From Bacteroidaceae bacterium (GTDB lineage: Bacteria; Bacteroidota; Bacteroidia; Bacteroidales; Bacteroidaceae): a stretch of 64,000 nt of DNA. A program made the translations under genes and the position numbers. The notes under the pieces are model-generated. The model did no database searches. It saw only the letters and a program-made list of their open reading frames with translations, and was not told the DNA's origin. Shown piece after piece: positions 1 through 8,610 of the stretch (positions within the stretch are counted from its first letter, which is position 1; every line of letters begins with the position of its first letter). The stretch is taken from NCBI GenBank assembly GCA_017445145.1, contig JAFSVI010000005.1, forward strand, positions 1-64,000. The letters are read 5' to 3'.

Positions 1-2117
<2,117 letters not shown>

Positions 2118-2129
2118 GCAGCGCGGCTG

Positions 2130-2202
2130 GCGCCTCTTCGCGGCCATGTCGCCTCCATGCGCCTCCATGTCGCCCCTGGCAGACATGGCCGCGAAGAGGC
2201 GC
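2130..2202. repeat. Perfect 21-bp inverted repeat after the GH2 gene
   Basis: Arms 2130-2150 and 2182-2202 are exact reverse complements (GCGCCTCTTCGCGGCCATGTC and its complement). The loop contains two 'gcctccatg' units. It begins 13 bp after the GH2 stop and could act as a terminator, but the nearest T-run is about 25 bp downstream. A degraded version of the same structure lies at about 3270-3345, so this is probably a repeated extragenic palindrome. Confidence 0.7.
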
Positions 2203-2247
2203 ATGGCGACGCTCGTGTCACGGCACGCCCTTTTTCTTGCCCCAAAA

Positions 2248-2279
2248 TTTGGATGGAATGCGTTTTGTGCTTATCTTTG
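2248..2279 (+). promoter_or_regulatory. Bacteroidota-type promoter (TTTG-20-TATCTTTG)
   Basis: TTTG at 2248-2251 lies 20 bp before TATCTTTG at 2272-2279, an exact fit to the -33/-7 pattern of Bacteroidota sigma-ABfr promoters. No gene starts close behind it. The nearest plus-strand gene begins at 2639, beyond the hairpin element at 2377-2606, so that element may have been inserted into this promoter's leader. The rest of 2118-2638 shows no convincing gene. Confidence 0.55.
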
Positions 2280-2376
2280 CGGCGTCCTTACCGCGAAAGA
2301 GGATGCACAAAAAGGGCTGAGAGTGGCCAACAGAGGCCAACGGCCGTTATCCTATTGCAGGTATTAAATATAAATG

Positions 2377-2606
2377 ATTATCCGCATGAACCCGTATAAG
2401 ACGCTGAAAGCGTCAACGCTCAATAACCGGGCGGTGCGAAGCACCCCCGGAGAAGAAACATGTACAGAACCGACTCTGAAAGAGTCGTCCATCTGCATTG
2501 TTGGGGCACTCTTCTAGAGTGCTGTCTGCGATGGCTATCTGTCCGCAGGTCCTTCGGACGCTGCGGTTACTGAGCGGAGACGCTTTCAGCGTCCTTTGCG
2601 GATAAT
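2377..2606. mobile_element. MITE/REPIN-like non-coding element with nested hairpins
   Basis: The outer arms attatccgca (2377-2386) and tgcggataat (2597-2606) are exact complements. Inside them a 30-bp imperfect inverted pair (2400-2429 and 2564-2593) contains gacgctgaaagcgtc at each end. Smaller palindromes between them are 2433-2445, 2472-2486, 2506-2522 and 2549-2559, each a short stem with a 3-5 nt loop. A 12-bp direct repeat, attaaatataaa, flanks the whole (2363-2374 and 2618-2629) and could be a target-site duplication. There is no internal protein-coding capacity. Arrays of tiny palindromes with tight loops resemble REP-type sequences moved by RAYT transposases; that link is inferred. 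Confidence 0.6.
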
Positions 2607-2638
2607 TGCGGACAATCATTAAATATAAAAATGGAGTC

Positions 2639-2791
2639 ATGGATAAGAAGGAAAAATGTATCATCGGGCATATCGGAGTGGTTGGTCCCAGAAAGGTTAC
2701 TCGCAGGAAAAAAAGTCCCGTACTGAGTATCGAAGACAAAGAGAAGCTTATCGCACAAGCCAAGAGCGCTTATGAAATTCGTATCGATTGA
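2639..2791 (+). CDS. Small basic protein, 50 aa, paired with retropepsin-like protease
   Basis: Starts at ATG 2639 (MDKKEKCIIGHIGVV) and ends at TGA 2791, overlapping the next gene by 20 bp, which suggests translational coupling. The N-terminal half is rich in Lys/Arg (GPRKVTRRKKSP) and the C-terminal half is predicted helical (SIEDKEKLIAQAKSAYE). It has no signal peptide or membrane segment. A more upstream TTG at 2606 lies inside the inverted repeat and is less likely. I do not recognise the family. The tight pairing suggests a partner, substrate or inhibitor of the protease encoded downstream. Its codon use is AT-richer than the surrounding core genes. Confidence 0.65.
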   Translation: MDKKEKCIIGHIGVVGPRKVTRRKKSPVLSIEDKEKLIAQAKSAYEIRID

Positions 2792-3188
2792 GCTGAAAGA
2801 ATATCTGATAGAGCCATCTTTCAGGATGTGCACAGATTGTGTCCTCTTCTCCACTGATTACACCAACCTGTTTGCTGCCGATGCTGCTTTGATAGACACT
2901 GGTGCTACACGCACTTCTGTCAGTATAGATATTATCCGTCAACTTGAGATTCCCGCCAAGCGACAGGAATTGATTGAAATAGGCAATGAGCTTCACAATG
3001 TCGAAGTATTCAATCTCAAGATGATGCTGTCGCCAGACTTGATATTTGACTTGGACGTGTATGGCTTGCCTGGCGAAGGCAGTGGAATAGTAATTATAGG
3101 TATGGATATCATTGGTAGAGGAAAGCTTACCATAGAGCAATCCACAGGGAGACGCCACAAAGGCACATTACTTTTTCCCACTCCTTAA
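2772..3188 (+). CDS. Retropepsin-like (clan AA) aspartic protease domain protein
   Basis: A 138-aa protein with the hallmarks of a single-domain, retroviral-type aspartic protease. The catalytic loop is ALIDTGATRTSVS (Asp-Thr-Gly at about residues 41-43), and the second hydrophobic signature is GIVIIGMDIIGRGKLTI near residues 107-123. Such domains work as homodimers, each chain giving one Asp. There is no signal peptide, so it is predicted to be cytoplasmic. It overlaps the 50-aa gene by 20 bp. The base composition is visibly lower in G+C than the flanking genes, consistent with acquisition. Its substrate is unknown; the family assignment rests on DTG and the downstream IIG motif. Confidence 0.75.
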   Translation: MKFVSIELKEYLIEPSFRMCTDCVLFSTDYTNLFAADAALIDTGATRTSVSIDIIRQLEIPAKRQELIEIGNELHNVEVFNLKMMLSPDLIFDLDVYGLPGEGSGIVIIGMDIIGRGKLTIEQSTGRRHKGTLLFPTP

Positions 3189-3217
3189 GTTCAACCTGTC
3201 AGTTAATCATATTTGAA

Positions 3218-3290
3218 GCCACCTTCGAGGCAGCATGCGAGCTTGGCGCCACCAGCCTCGAGACGTTCTGCCATGCGCCTCCATGCGCCT
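3218..3290 (+). pseudogene. Decayed GH2 C-terminal fragment
   Basis: From 3221 the DNA matches the GH2 gene at 1923 (18 identical bases first, then scattered changes) and still reads TFEAACELGATSLETF in frame, against TFEAACNGDATSLESF in the intact gene. It then breaks into repeats of 'tgcgcctcca' and a degraded hairpin ending at 3345. It has no start and no continuation, so it is a remnant. It abuts the stop of the lysozyme gene and marks the right edge of the 2.2-3.2 kb insert. Confidence 0.6.
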
Positions 3291-3345
3291 CGTCGCCGCC
3301 ATGTCGCCCCGGGCGGACATGGCCGCGAAGAGGCGCATGGCAGCG

Positions 3346-3969
3346 CTACAGCCCCTCGTCTGTGAGGTCGAGAGAGGGTATGAGTGCTCGCAGGTCGTCG
3401 ATGCGGCGTGTCCACCCGCGTCCGTAGATTGGCCAGTGGTGCAGTGTCTGCAGTCGCTGCAGTCGCAGGTCGAGTAGTGTGTTGCATGTGTCGCGGGCCT
3501 CCTCGCGTGTGCGCACGCGGTGTCGCATGGCTCCCTTGGTCTTTGGGCCGAGTATGCCGTCGGGCAGGCAGCAGAGTGCTCGCTGCATGTCGCGTATGGC
3601 AGCTCGCCCGCTGTTGAAGAAGTCGTCGGCGTAGGCCAGTGCGAGGCAGTCGTAGGGCACGTAGTTGAACTCCATCATGCGCCAGAAGAGTGTGGTGACG
3701 ATGTGCTCCCAGCGGTCGTAGCTCATGGCGCGCAGCTCCGCGGCAGTGGCTTCGGGCTGGCTGAGGTAGCGCGTGATGAACAGGTTGTACACGCGCAGCG
3801 TGATGCCCATCATGGTTGGTCCGCCGGGGTCGTCGGCGTGGTTGCTCCAGGCTGTGGGGCGTGCGCGCTCGAATGCGGCAGCGGGTGTCTCGCCCTCGCG
3901 TATGGTGCATCCCCCTTCCCACTTCATGAGGAAGGCGAGGAAAACGGGCAGTGCGTTGTTGCGTAACAT
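3346..3969 (-). CDS. GH108 family lysozyme (phage-type muramidase)
   Basis: A 207-aa peptidoglycan hydrolase of the glycoside hydrolase 108 type. The N-terminus has the catalytic Glu in LMKWEGG (Glu about residue 18), followed by the family block NHADDPGGPTMMGIT. The C-terminal half (DGILGPKTKGAM) resembles the putative peptidoglycan-binding region that follows GH108 domains. There is no signal peptide, as in holin-dependent endolysins. It is last in a minus-strand set after HU-like and smalltalk genes; that trio with a wall hydrolase recurs in Bacteroides genomes. The start ATG 3967-3969 is the first in frame. The role could be lysis, conjugation-type wall opening or competition; context does not decide. 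Confidence 0.85.
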   Translation of the reverse strand: MLRNNALPVFLAFLMKWEGGCTIREGETPAAAFERARPTAWSNHADDPGGPTMMGITLRVYNLFITRYLSQPEATAAELRAMSYDRWEHIVTTLFWRMMEFNYVPYDCLALAYADDFFNSGRAAIRDMQRALCCLPDGILGPKTKGAMRHRVRTREEARDTCNTLLDLRLQRLQTLHHWPIYGRGWTRRIDDLRALIPSLDLTDEGL

Positions 3970-4034
3970 CTGAGTATTTGAGGATTTAAGGGTTTTAGGG
4001 TTTTAGGATTATAGGATTTTTAGGATTTATTGAA

Positions 4035-4201
4035 TGAGTCCACTTGAAAAAGTCCTCCCTGCTCTGTCACCCCTTCGGTGCTCAGCCGTAACTGTCTGAT
4101 TCCCAAGAAGGGGTTTCACCCCTCCCTGTGTTCTTTTCGTCCCTTCTCTAAGTGTAGAGCGTCCCTGCGGGCCGAGCGCGGGACTTTTTCAAGTGGGCTC
4201 A
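4035..4201. mobile_element. 167-bp element with 21-bp terminal inverted repeats, copy 1
   Basis: Ends tgagtccacttgaaaaagtcc (4035-4055) and ggactttttcaagtgggctca (4181-4201) are complementary except one position. The interior is non-coding and includes 'caccccttcgg' and 'aagaaggggtttcacccc' stem-like stretches. A second copy of identical length lies at 6943-7109 with only a few differences. Both copies are preceded by 'aggattta' runs. MITE-like; no transposase is visible. Confidence 0.7.
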
Positions 4202-4202
4202 T

Positions 4203-4460
4203 TTATAATGCGTGTAATTCGCAAGGAATCCCTCCACCCGAAGGCAAAATTCGTTTAATTCGTGGTGAAAAAAATCCGCATTCGTGGTGAAAAAAATGTT
4301 CGCATCCGTGGTGATAAAAGTGCGCCTTCGTTGTGAAAAAGTGTGCATTCTTGTCATGTAAGAATCAGCTTACTAATTCGTGAAATTCGTAATGAATCAC
4401 TCCGTCCGTAGGCAAAACTCGTTTAATTTGTGAAATTCGTGGTGAAAAAATCGTATTCGT
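4203..4460. repeat. Degenerate 'aattcgtggtgaaaaaa' repeat tract
   Basis: Low-G+C array of variants of 'ttcgtggtgaaaaaa' and 'gtttaattcgt', including a block 'ggaatccctccacccg' plus 'aggcaaaattcg' at about 4226-4260 that returns at 7190-7214 and in weaker form near 4393. No coding potential was seen. Together with the 167-bp element and the 'ggattttagg' runs (3970-4034) it fills the space between the lysozyme and smalltalk genes. At 4479-4519 an 11-bp inverted repeat (gcgcaaaggcg / cgcctttgcgc) follows. Confidence 0.6.
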
Positions 4461-4535
4461 GGTGGGGAGCCGTCGTGTGCGCAAAGGCGTAAAGCTGTTG
4501 TCTCCTTGCGCCTTTGCGCGTTGTCGTTGTTGGCA

Positions 4536-4664
4536 CTATGTCCAGGGGAACGGAGCTCCGTGTGCGCAGCTGGTGGCTGTTAGTGCTGCGGCGATGGCAG
4601 TGAGGATGGTTATGGCGAGGTCAATGACGCGCTTCCAGATGTTCTTGCTGTCGGTGTTGCTCAT
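4536..4664 (-). CDS. Smalltalk-type micro-protein (42 aa)
   Basis: MSNTDSKNIWKRVIDLAITI begins a 42-aa product: a polar N-terminus, one hydrophobic helix (VIDLAITILTAIAAALTAT), then a Cys (TSCAHG) that could be a lipid or disulfide site. The pattern of a Trp near residue 10, an ILTAIA helix and Ser-Cys matches the 'smalltalk' proteins known from Bacteroidales. These sit between an HU-like gene and a wall-hydrolase gene, exactly as here (HU upstream at 5216-4752, lysozyme downstream). ATG 4662-4664, TAG 4536-4538. A membrane location is inferred; the function is unknown. Confidence 0.8.
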   Translation of the reverse strand: MSNTDSKNIWKRVIDLAITILTAIAAALTATSCAHGAPFPWT

Positions 4665-4751
4665 GGTGGTGTGTCAGTATGAAGGTGTTAGAGAATACTG
4701 GCGGGGAGCGCCAGCCGCCATTGGCGTCTGCTGCTGCTCCCCGCCGTGGTG

Positions 4752-5216
4752 TTAGGGCGTGGGCTCGTCGTCGCCTCCGCCGTCGATGGCCTCCTGCACG
4801 AGGTCCTTCATGTCCTCGATGGCTGCCTTGGAGAGCTTCTTGGTGGGTGCTATCTCGAACTTGGCCTTGGCGAGCTCCTTCTTGAGCTTGGTGTCGGGCA
4901 TGAAGCGCAGGTTGACGCGCTTGATCATCGATGGCACGAACTTCTTGGCCTCCTCGGCGCCCTCGCCGGAGAGCGTGGCGTAGAGCGTGCCGAGGCCCTG
5001 GAGGCAGATGGTGTTGCCCTTGAGCACCTCGCGCTGTAGGATCATGAGCACAGCCGAGACAACGGCCTTGACGTCGGCCTCGGTGACGGTGGTCTCTGCT
5101 GTGGCCTGCTTGCAGAGGTCGTCGAAGCTGAACTTCTCGTTGACGACCTGTGCGTAGGCGCGCACCTCGCCCGTGTCGGGGTTCTTGTGTGCTACGATGG
5201 AATACTTGATTGCCAT
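4752..5216 (-). CDS. HU-like DNA-binding protein, Bacteroidales long form
   Basis: A 154-aa protein of the HU/IHF-related family found in Bacteroidales accessory loci. MAIKYSIVAHKNPDTGEVRA starts an N-terminal beta segment, then helices, then the HU-like beta-arm region around LQGLGTLYATLSGEGAE and VNLRFMPDTKLKKELAK. A C-terminal acidic tail (GGGDDEPTP) ends it. It probably binds and bends DNA. A well-formed promoter lies 85-115 bp upstream on the same strand, so this gene heads the HU-smalltalk-lysozyme transcript. ATG 5214-5216. Confidence 0.88.
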   Translation of the reverse strand: MAIKYSIVAHKNPDTGEVRAYAQVVNEKFSFDDLCKQATAETTVTEADVKAVVSAVLMILQREVLKGNTICLQGLGTLYATLSGEGAEEAKKFVPSMIKRVNLRFMPDTKLKKELAKAKFEIAPTKKLSKAAIEDMKDLVQEAIDGGGDDEPTP

Positions 5217-5300
5217 GGTGTGTCGCTTGTTTTTTTAGGTTAATGAAAAGATGGTTGACTTAAGGTTCGCATACGATGCTGGCGGCGCCGTCAGCGGGTG

Positions 5301-5331
5301 CAAAGTTAATGCGCGAATCGAGGGGCGTCAA
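5301..5331 (-). promoter_or_regulatory. Promoter of the HU-smalltalk-lysozyme unit
   Basis: On the minus strand, TTG (plus-strand caa 5329-5331) is followed after 20 bp by TAACTTTG (plus-strand caaagtta 5301-5308). This is an exact Bacteroidota -33/-7 match, leaving a leader of roughly 80 nt before the HU start. Confidence 0.7.
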
Positions 5332-5397
5332 TTATTTTTACAGATTTTAACGCTTTTTGGCGGCGTTATCCGTTATGTGATTGACGAGGTGTGCGAA

Positions 5398-5509
5398 TCA
5401 TCCTCGCGGCGCATCATCCTCGCGGCGCATCATCCTCGCGGCGAGGCAGTCGCCCTGTCGGGAGGAGGCGGTCGCCTCGTCGGGAGGAGGCGGTCGCCTC
5501 GTCGGGAGG
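5398..5509. repeat. Two adjoining tandem repeats (15 bp x3, 22 bp x2.4)
   Basis: Three copies of a unit near 'tcatcctcgcggcgca' run from 5398 to about 5442. Then the 22-bp unit starting gtcgggaggaggcggtcg repeats exactly at 5457-5478 and 5479-5500, with a partial copy at 5501-5509. It lies between the HU promoter and the 3' end of the next minus-strand gene. Apart from this and the promoter, 5217-5556 holds nothing else I can support. Confidence 0.85.
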
Positions 5510-5556
5510 TTGATGTCACAGTGCCTCGTCGCGGCGGCCGCATTGTGCATTGTGCA

Positions 5557-6564
5557 TTATCCATTCTCGTCTTGCTGCTTGAACTCCTCCGGCATGGGTT
5601 TTCCCAGTGCTTGCCAGTAGCGCGGGTCGCGTCGTGCATCCTCGAGTCTCACGGCCGTTCGGCACGCCTCGTCGCGTGCGGCATTCTCCTGCTGCTTCTG
5701 TTCGTGCCAAGCCTGCTGGTTGCGTTCTCGTGCCTCGGCCTCAGCTTCAGCCCTGGCGCGGTTGCGTTGTCGCAGGTCAGCAGCTATGGCTCGCTGCATC
5801 TCTCCTCCGGGGTCGGGATGCCATCGTGCGAGTCGCTTGTCCGTTTCCCACGTCTTGCATCGCTCGCATCGCATCGCGTATGTGCTGGCACCCCGTTCGC
5901 TCCAGTAAGCGAAGAACTGTGTGATGTATTCGCGTCCGTACTTGTGTTCGAATGTGAGGAGCTGCTGCCAGAATGCGTGTTGGCGTTGGCGCAGTGCTTC
6001 GAGCTTCTTTTCATTTGTTGGCGAAGGACGTCCTCGCGCGCGCGAGGTTTTTTCTCTTTGAGACGAAAAAAATGAATTTTTTTCGGCGTTTTCTTTGCTT
6101 TCTTCTTTCTTTATTTCTTCTTTCTCTTTTTCTCTTTGTGCTACTTTCTCTTTTCTCTCTTCTTTCTTTGTTTCTTCTTTCATTTCTTTATTTTGGAAAA
6201 TCATTTCCGGCCTTTTCCCGATGTCTTCCGCATCGTTGTTTCCGTGGCTTGCGGCGTCGCATTTGTTGGCTGTCGTGGCGTCGGTTTTTGCGGTGTCGCG
6301 CCTGTTGTCGCGGCATCGTTGTGGGTTGTTGTCAGGTGCGTAGGTCTGCATTGTTAGCGGCATGGGAATTTCCACTGTTGGCAGCGCGTCGAGGAATGCA
6401 AGTTTAGCTGGCGGCAGTGGTATCATGTCCGCGGCCTTCCATCGCCCGTCGTCGCCGCGTCGCGGCTGCTCTGTGCTGAGGCAGAAGGTGGCGTCGGGCT
6501 GCTGTGACACCCACATCACGAATCTGAGTATCTCTGAGTATCGCATGTTGTGTCCGTTGGTCAT
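5557..6564 (-). CDS. DUF7833-like accessory protein with charged coiled region
   Basis: 335 aa from ATG 6562-6564, whose first bases overlap the stop of the upstream gene (ATGA). An N-terminal 150 residues of unknown fold are followed by a K/E-rich segment (about residues 130-180, encoded by a pyrimidine-rich stretch on the plus strand). The conserved block ITQFFAYWSERGASTYAMRC then RCKTWETDKRLARW matches a motif common in Bacteroides accessory loci (F.YW.E...MR.E..KTW....RL..W), called DUF7833. A Glu/Arg-rich helix ends the protein. In related loci this domain follows DNA-binding modules of replication-type proteins, so a DNA-related role is possible but unproven. Confidence 0.7.
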   Translation of the reverse strand: MTNGHNMRYSEILRFVMWVSQQPDATFCLSTEQPRRGDDGRWKAADMIPLPPAKLAFLDALPTVEIPMPLTMQTYAPDNNPQRCRDNRRDTAKTDATTANKCDAASHGNNDAEDIGKRPEMIFQNKEMKEETKKEERKEKVAQREKEKEEIKKEESKENAEKNSFFSSQREKTSRARGRPSPTNEKKLEALRQRQHAFWQQLLTFEHKYGREYITQFFAYWSERGASTYAMRCERCKTWETDKRLARWHPDPGGEMQRAIAADLRQRNRARAEAEAEARERNQQAWHEQKQQENAARDEACRTAVRLEDARRDPRYWQALGKPMPEEFKQQDENG

Positions 6565-6923
6565 AGAGTTTGCGGCGTTGTGAGGTCGTAGAATGTTGCG
6601 CCGTTGTCCCTGCGCCCGCGCATCCATTGTCGCACGACGAAGGCGAGAGCGTTGCCGCCGTGGCGTCGCAGTGCGGCCTCGAGGCGGTCGGTAGGCGGTG
6701 CTATGGCCCATGGGTTGGGTGCGTAGGCGATGAGTGTGGCGTGGCCCGCGATGAGGCATTGCCCGTTCGCCGCAAGGCGCAGGCGCTGCCAGCATCGGCG
6801 CTTGCGTGGAGGTATGTGCAGCATGTTGCATCGTGGGCTTCCGACGCCCGCGAAGTGCTGCCATCGGAAGTCTGTGGCCTCGCCGTATGCCCAGAAGGCG
6901 TTGAGGAATGTGTTGGTGTGCAT
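6561..6923 (-). CDS. Conserved-looking hypothetical protein, 120 aa
   Basis: Begins MHTNTFLNAFWAYGEATDFR and ends ...ATFYDLTTPQTL, with its TGA overlapping the next start by the ATGA arrangement (6561-6564), so the two are very likely co-translated. It is basic (RRKRRCWQRLRL) with no signal peptide. The text WQHFAGVGSPRCNMLHIPPR looks like an ordered globular core. I do not recognise the family. Co-transcription with the DUF7833-like gene suggests a joint role. Confidence 0.7.
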   Translation of the reverse strand: MHTNTFLNAFWAYGEATDFRWQHFAGVGSPRCNMLHIPPRKRRCWQRLRLAANGQCLIAGHATLIAYAPNPWAIAPPTDRLEAALRRHGGNALAFVVRQWMRGRRDNGATFYDLTTPQTL

Positions 6924-6942
6924 GATTTTAGGATTTAATGAT

Positions 6943-7109
6943 TGAGTCCACTTGAAAAAGTCCTCACTGCTCTGTCACCCCTTCGGGGTTCAGTCGTAAC
7001 TGTCTGATTCCCAAGAAGGGGTTTCACCCCTCCCTGTGTTCTTTTCGTCCCTTCTCTAAGTGTAGAGCGTCCCTGCGGGCCGAGCGCGGGACTTTTTCAA
7101 GTGGGCTCA
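6943..7109. mobile_element. 167-bp inverted-repeat element, copy 2
   Basis: Same length, ends and interior as the element at 4035-4201, with only scattered base differences. It sits directly upstream of the 120-aa gene's start, after 'ttttaggattta'. Two near-identical copies 2.7 kb apart within one accessory cluster suggest either recent mobility or a duplication. Confidence 0.7.
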
Positions 7110-7270
7110 TTCGTTTAATTCGTTGTGAAAAAAGTTCGCATCCGTGGTGGAATCATAACCTCGTGCGTTACAATTCGTGTAATTCGCAAGGAATCCCTCC
7201 ACCCGTAGGCAAAATTAGTTTAATTAGTTTAATTCGTTGTGAAAAAAGTTCGCATCCGTGGTGTAAGGAA
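7110..7270. repeat. Second 'ttcgttgtgaaaaaa' repeat tract
   Basis: Repeats the block seen at 4211-4260 ('gtgtaattcgcaaggaat' at 7177-7194, then 'ccctccacccg') and has several 'tttaattagt' and 'gttcgcatccgtggtg' units. Like copy 1 it follows the 167-bp element immediately, so element and tract travel together. Non-coding. Confidence 0.6.
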
Positions 7271-7292
7271 TCCATGTTTGTCGGCGCAGGTT

Positions 7293-7964
7293 TTAGTTGT
7301 GCGGGTTGGTTGCATCCCTTAGCTCTGATGCGCGTTTGGCCACGTTTTCGATGTTCGTTCCTCGCGCCACGAGAAACACGCGGTATCGTCCGATTTTCGC
7401 GCTTTGTGTAGGTTGAGCGTTGAGCATCGTTCGCAGGTATCGTATTGAGAGTTTTTTCTCTTGTCCGATGAAAGCCGTGAGAGCCGCATATCCCTTGAAC
7501 CTGCAGATCAAGTCGGCCTGTGCCTCCGCCATGTTGGGCCACGGTGCCGTGGTGTCGAAGGCGTAGATGTCGTGGCGTTGAATGGCGCCTCTGTTGGCAT
7601 TGCTTTCCTTTGGCGTGACCCACCTGAGGTTTTGCGGTCGGTTGTCGAGGCGGTTGCGGTTGATGTGGTCGGCGACATAGCCTTGCGGTCGCGGTCCGTG
7701 GAAGGCATTGCACACAGCGACATGCACATTCATCTTGAAATATTTGTTGTCAGAGCGGAATCCGATCTTTTTGTAGCCTGTTGTTGAATCGTAATTGCAT
7801 TTCGCGGTGTATCTGATGCGTTTGCCGCGGAATGTGCGCGTGCAGCGCAAGCGTCCGAGGCTGCTGGCCTCTATGGTTACGCCTCCGTGTGTCTGCAGGC
7901 ATAGCCTCCACTCTTCTCCCTCGATGTGAGGGGTTGTAGTCTCTTGTGGTGAAAAATCTTGCAT
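7293..7964 (-). CDS. HNH endonuclease, homing-type
   Basis: 223 aa from ATG 7962-7964 (MQDFSPQETT). An N-terminal beta-rich region (EEWRLCLQTHGGVTIEASSL, then GRLRC) is like the NUMOD4-type modules of homing nucleases. It is followed by the HNH core: VHVAVCNAFHGPRPQGYVAD, then HINRNRLDNRPQNLRWVTP, then KESNANR. The H...DH...N..DNR..NLRWVT signature is diagnostic. The C-terminal 90 residues are probably DNA-recognition helices. Such genes are selfish nickases common in phages and mobile loci. It lies between the second repeat tract and a hairpin, so it may be an independent insertion in the cluster. Confidence 0.87.
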   Translation of the reverse strand: MQDFSPQETTTPHIEGEEWRLCLQTHGGVTIEASSLGRLRCTRTFRGKRIRYTAKCNYDSTTGYKKIGFRSDNKYFKMNVHVAVCNAFHGPRPQGYVADHINRNRLDNRPQNLRWVTPKESNANRGAIQRHDIYAFDTTAPWPNMAEAQADLICRFKGYAALTAFIGQEKKLSIRYLRTMLNAQPTQSAKIGRYRVFLVARGTNIENVAKRASELRDATNPHN

Positions 7965-7981
7965 GGTGAAAACGTTATGTA

Positions 7982-8028
7982 GGACGCCGCCCGTCGGCAC
8001 TTCGCCGCTTTGCTGTCGGGCGGCGTCC
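7982..8028 (-). terminator. Possible terminator hairpin after the DUF2693 gene
   Basis: ggacgccgcccg (7982-7993) and cgggcggcgtcc (8017-8028) form a perfect 12-bp stem with a 23-nt loop, 35 bp after the stop of the 8063-8320 gene. There is no clear U-run, so termination is plausible rather than certain. Confidence 0.45.
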
Positions 8029-8062
8029 CGAAAGAACTTGTTACTTGTGAGCAGTGTAGCCC

Positions 8063-8320
8063 TCAGCCCGGTATGAGGCCAATGATGCGCTCGCGGCGGA
8101 AGCATCGCCACTCGTTGCGCCCGGTGTCGAAGTATGTGAGCACGTTGGCCGATGGCTGTCGCTTGCCGCGCGGTAGCTTGTCTGCGGGAATGCGTGAGGC
8201 ATCGAGCGTGCCTCGCGCCTCGCGCACGCTGCCGTCGAGCTTGAGGTATAGGAATCTCACCTCGCTGCACCTCATGTGCTGCCGCAGTGTGTCGAGGTCG
8301 GGGTTGCAGATGGCGCTCAT
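8063..8320 (-). CDS. SH3-like beta-barrel protein (DUF2693 type)
   Basis: 85 aa from ATG 8318-8320, overlapping the preceding stop as ATGA. The strand pattern VRFLYLKLDGSVREARGTLD then NVLTYFDTGRNEWRCFRRER followed by IIGLIPG is typical of the small 'SH3 beta-barrel fold-containing' proteins (DUF2693) widespread in Bacteroidetes plasmids and phages. The first 25 residues (ICNPDLDTLRQHMRCSE) are helical. The role is unknown; it may bind nucleic acid or a partner. Confidence 0.78.
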   Translation of the reverse strand: MSAICNPDLDTLRQHMRCSEVRFLYLKLDGSVREARGTLDASRIPADKLPRGKRQPSANVLTYFDTGRNEWRCFRRERIIGLIPG

Positions 8321-8568
8321 GGCACGTCGGGTGTTGTGGCTTGTGCCGCCGCATCGGTGCCGAGAGTGTCGTCGGTGAATGTCACCGTTGCCACGCACAC
8401 GTGTCGGTAGCTGTCGTGGTGGAAGTCCGTTTGCGCCTCCGCGAGGCAGTGCTGTGGTGTCGGGTGCATGGGCCCCAGCATGTAGTCGTCGATGTTCGTT
8501 TGCCATCGCCACACGTTGGCATACTGCACCATGCGGGCGGCGGGGATGCTGTTTTGCTTGTTGTCCAT
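8317..8568 (-). CDS. Hypothetical protein, 83 aa
   Basis: MDNKQNSIPAARMVQYANVW leads a small soluble protein. A middle part (HPTPQHCLAEAQTDFHHDSY) is followed by RHVCVATVTFTDD, which looks like a beta strand pair. Its TGA overlaps the start of the DUF2693 gene by ATGA, so it is translationally coupled. No recognised family. Intermediate gene of a short minus-strand unit (9245 to 8063). Confidence 0.65.
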   Translation of the reverse strand: MDNKQNSIPAARMVQYANVWRWQTNIDDYMLGPMHPTPQHCLAEAQTDFHHDSYRHVCVATVTFTDDTLGTDAAAQATTPDVP

Positions 8569-8610
8569 TGTCGTAGGGGGGTAGTAGTAGTTGTTGTTGT
8601 TTGCGGGGAA

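Noticed and set aside
2310..2360. CTGAGA in a small leader, like the core of a TPP riboswitch
   Set aside because: The other conserved TPP parts (ACCTGATC-type segment and GCGTAGGGA) are absent and no thiamine gene follows.
2146..2399. Small plus-strand frames (73-80 codons) after GH2
   Set aside because: They run through the inverted repeat and promoter and lack any conserved feature.
3203..3922. 239-codon minus-strand frame over the lysozyme gene
   Set aside because: Overlaps the GH108 gene in another frame and consists of Arg/His/Thr-rich text with no motif.
5398..5509. Possible CRISPR array
   Set aside because: The repeats are directly tandem with no unique spacers, and no cas gene is nearby.
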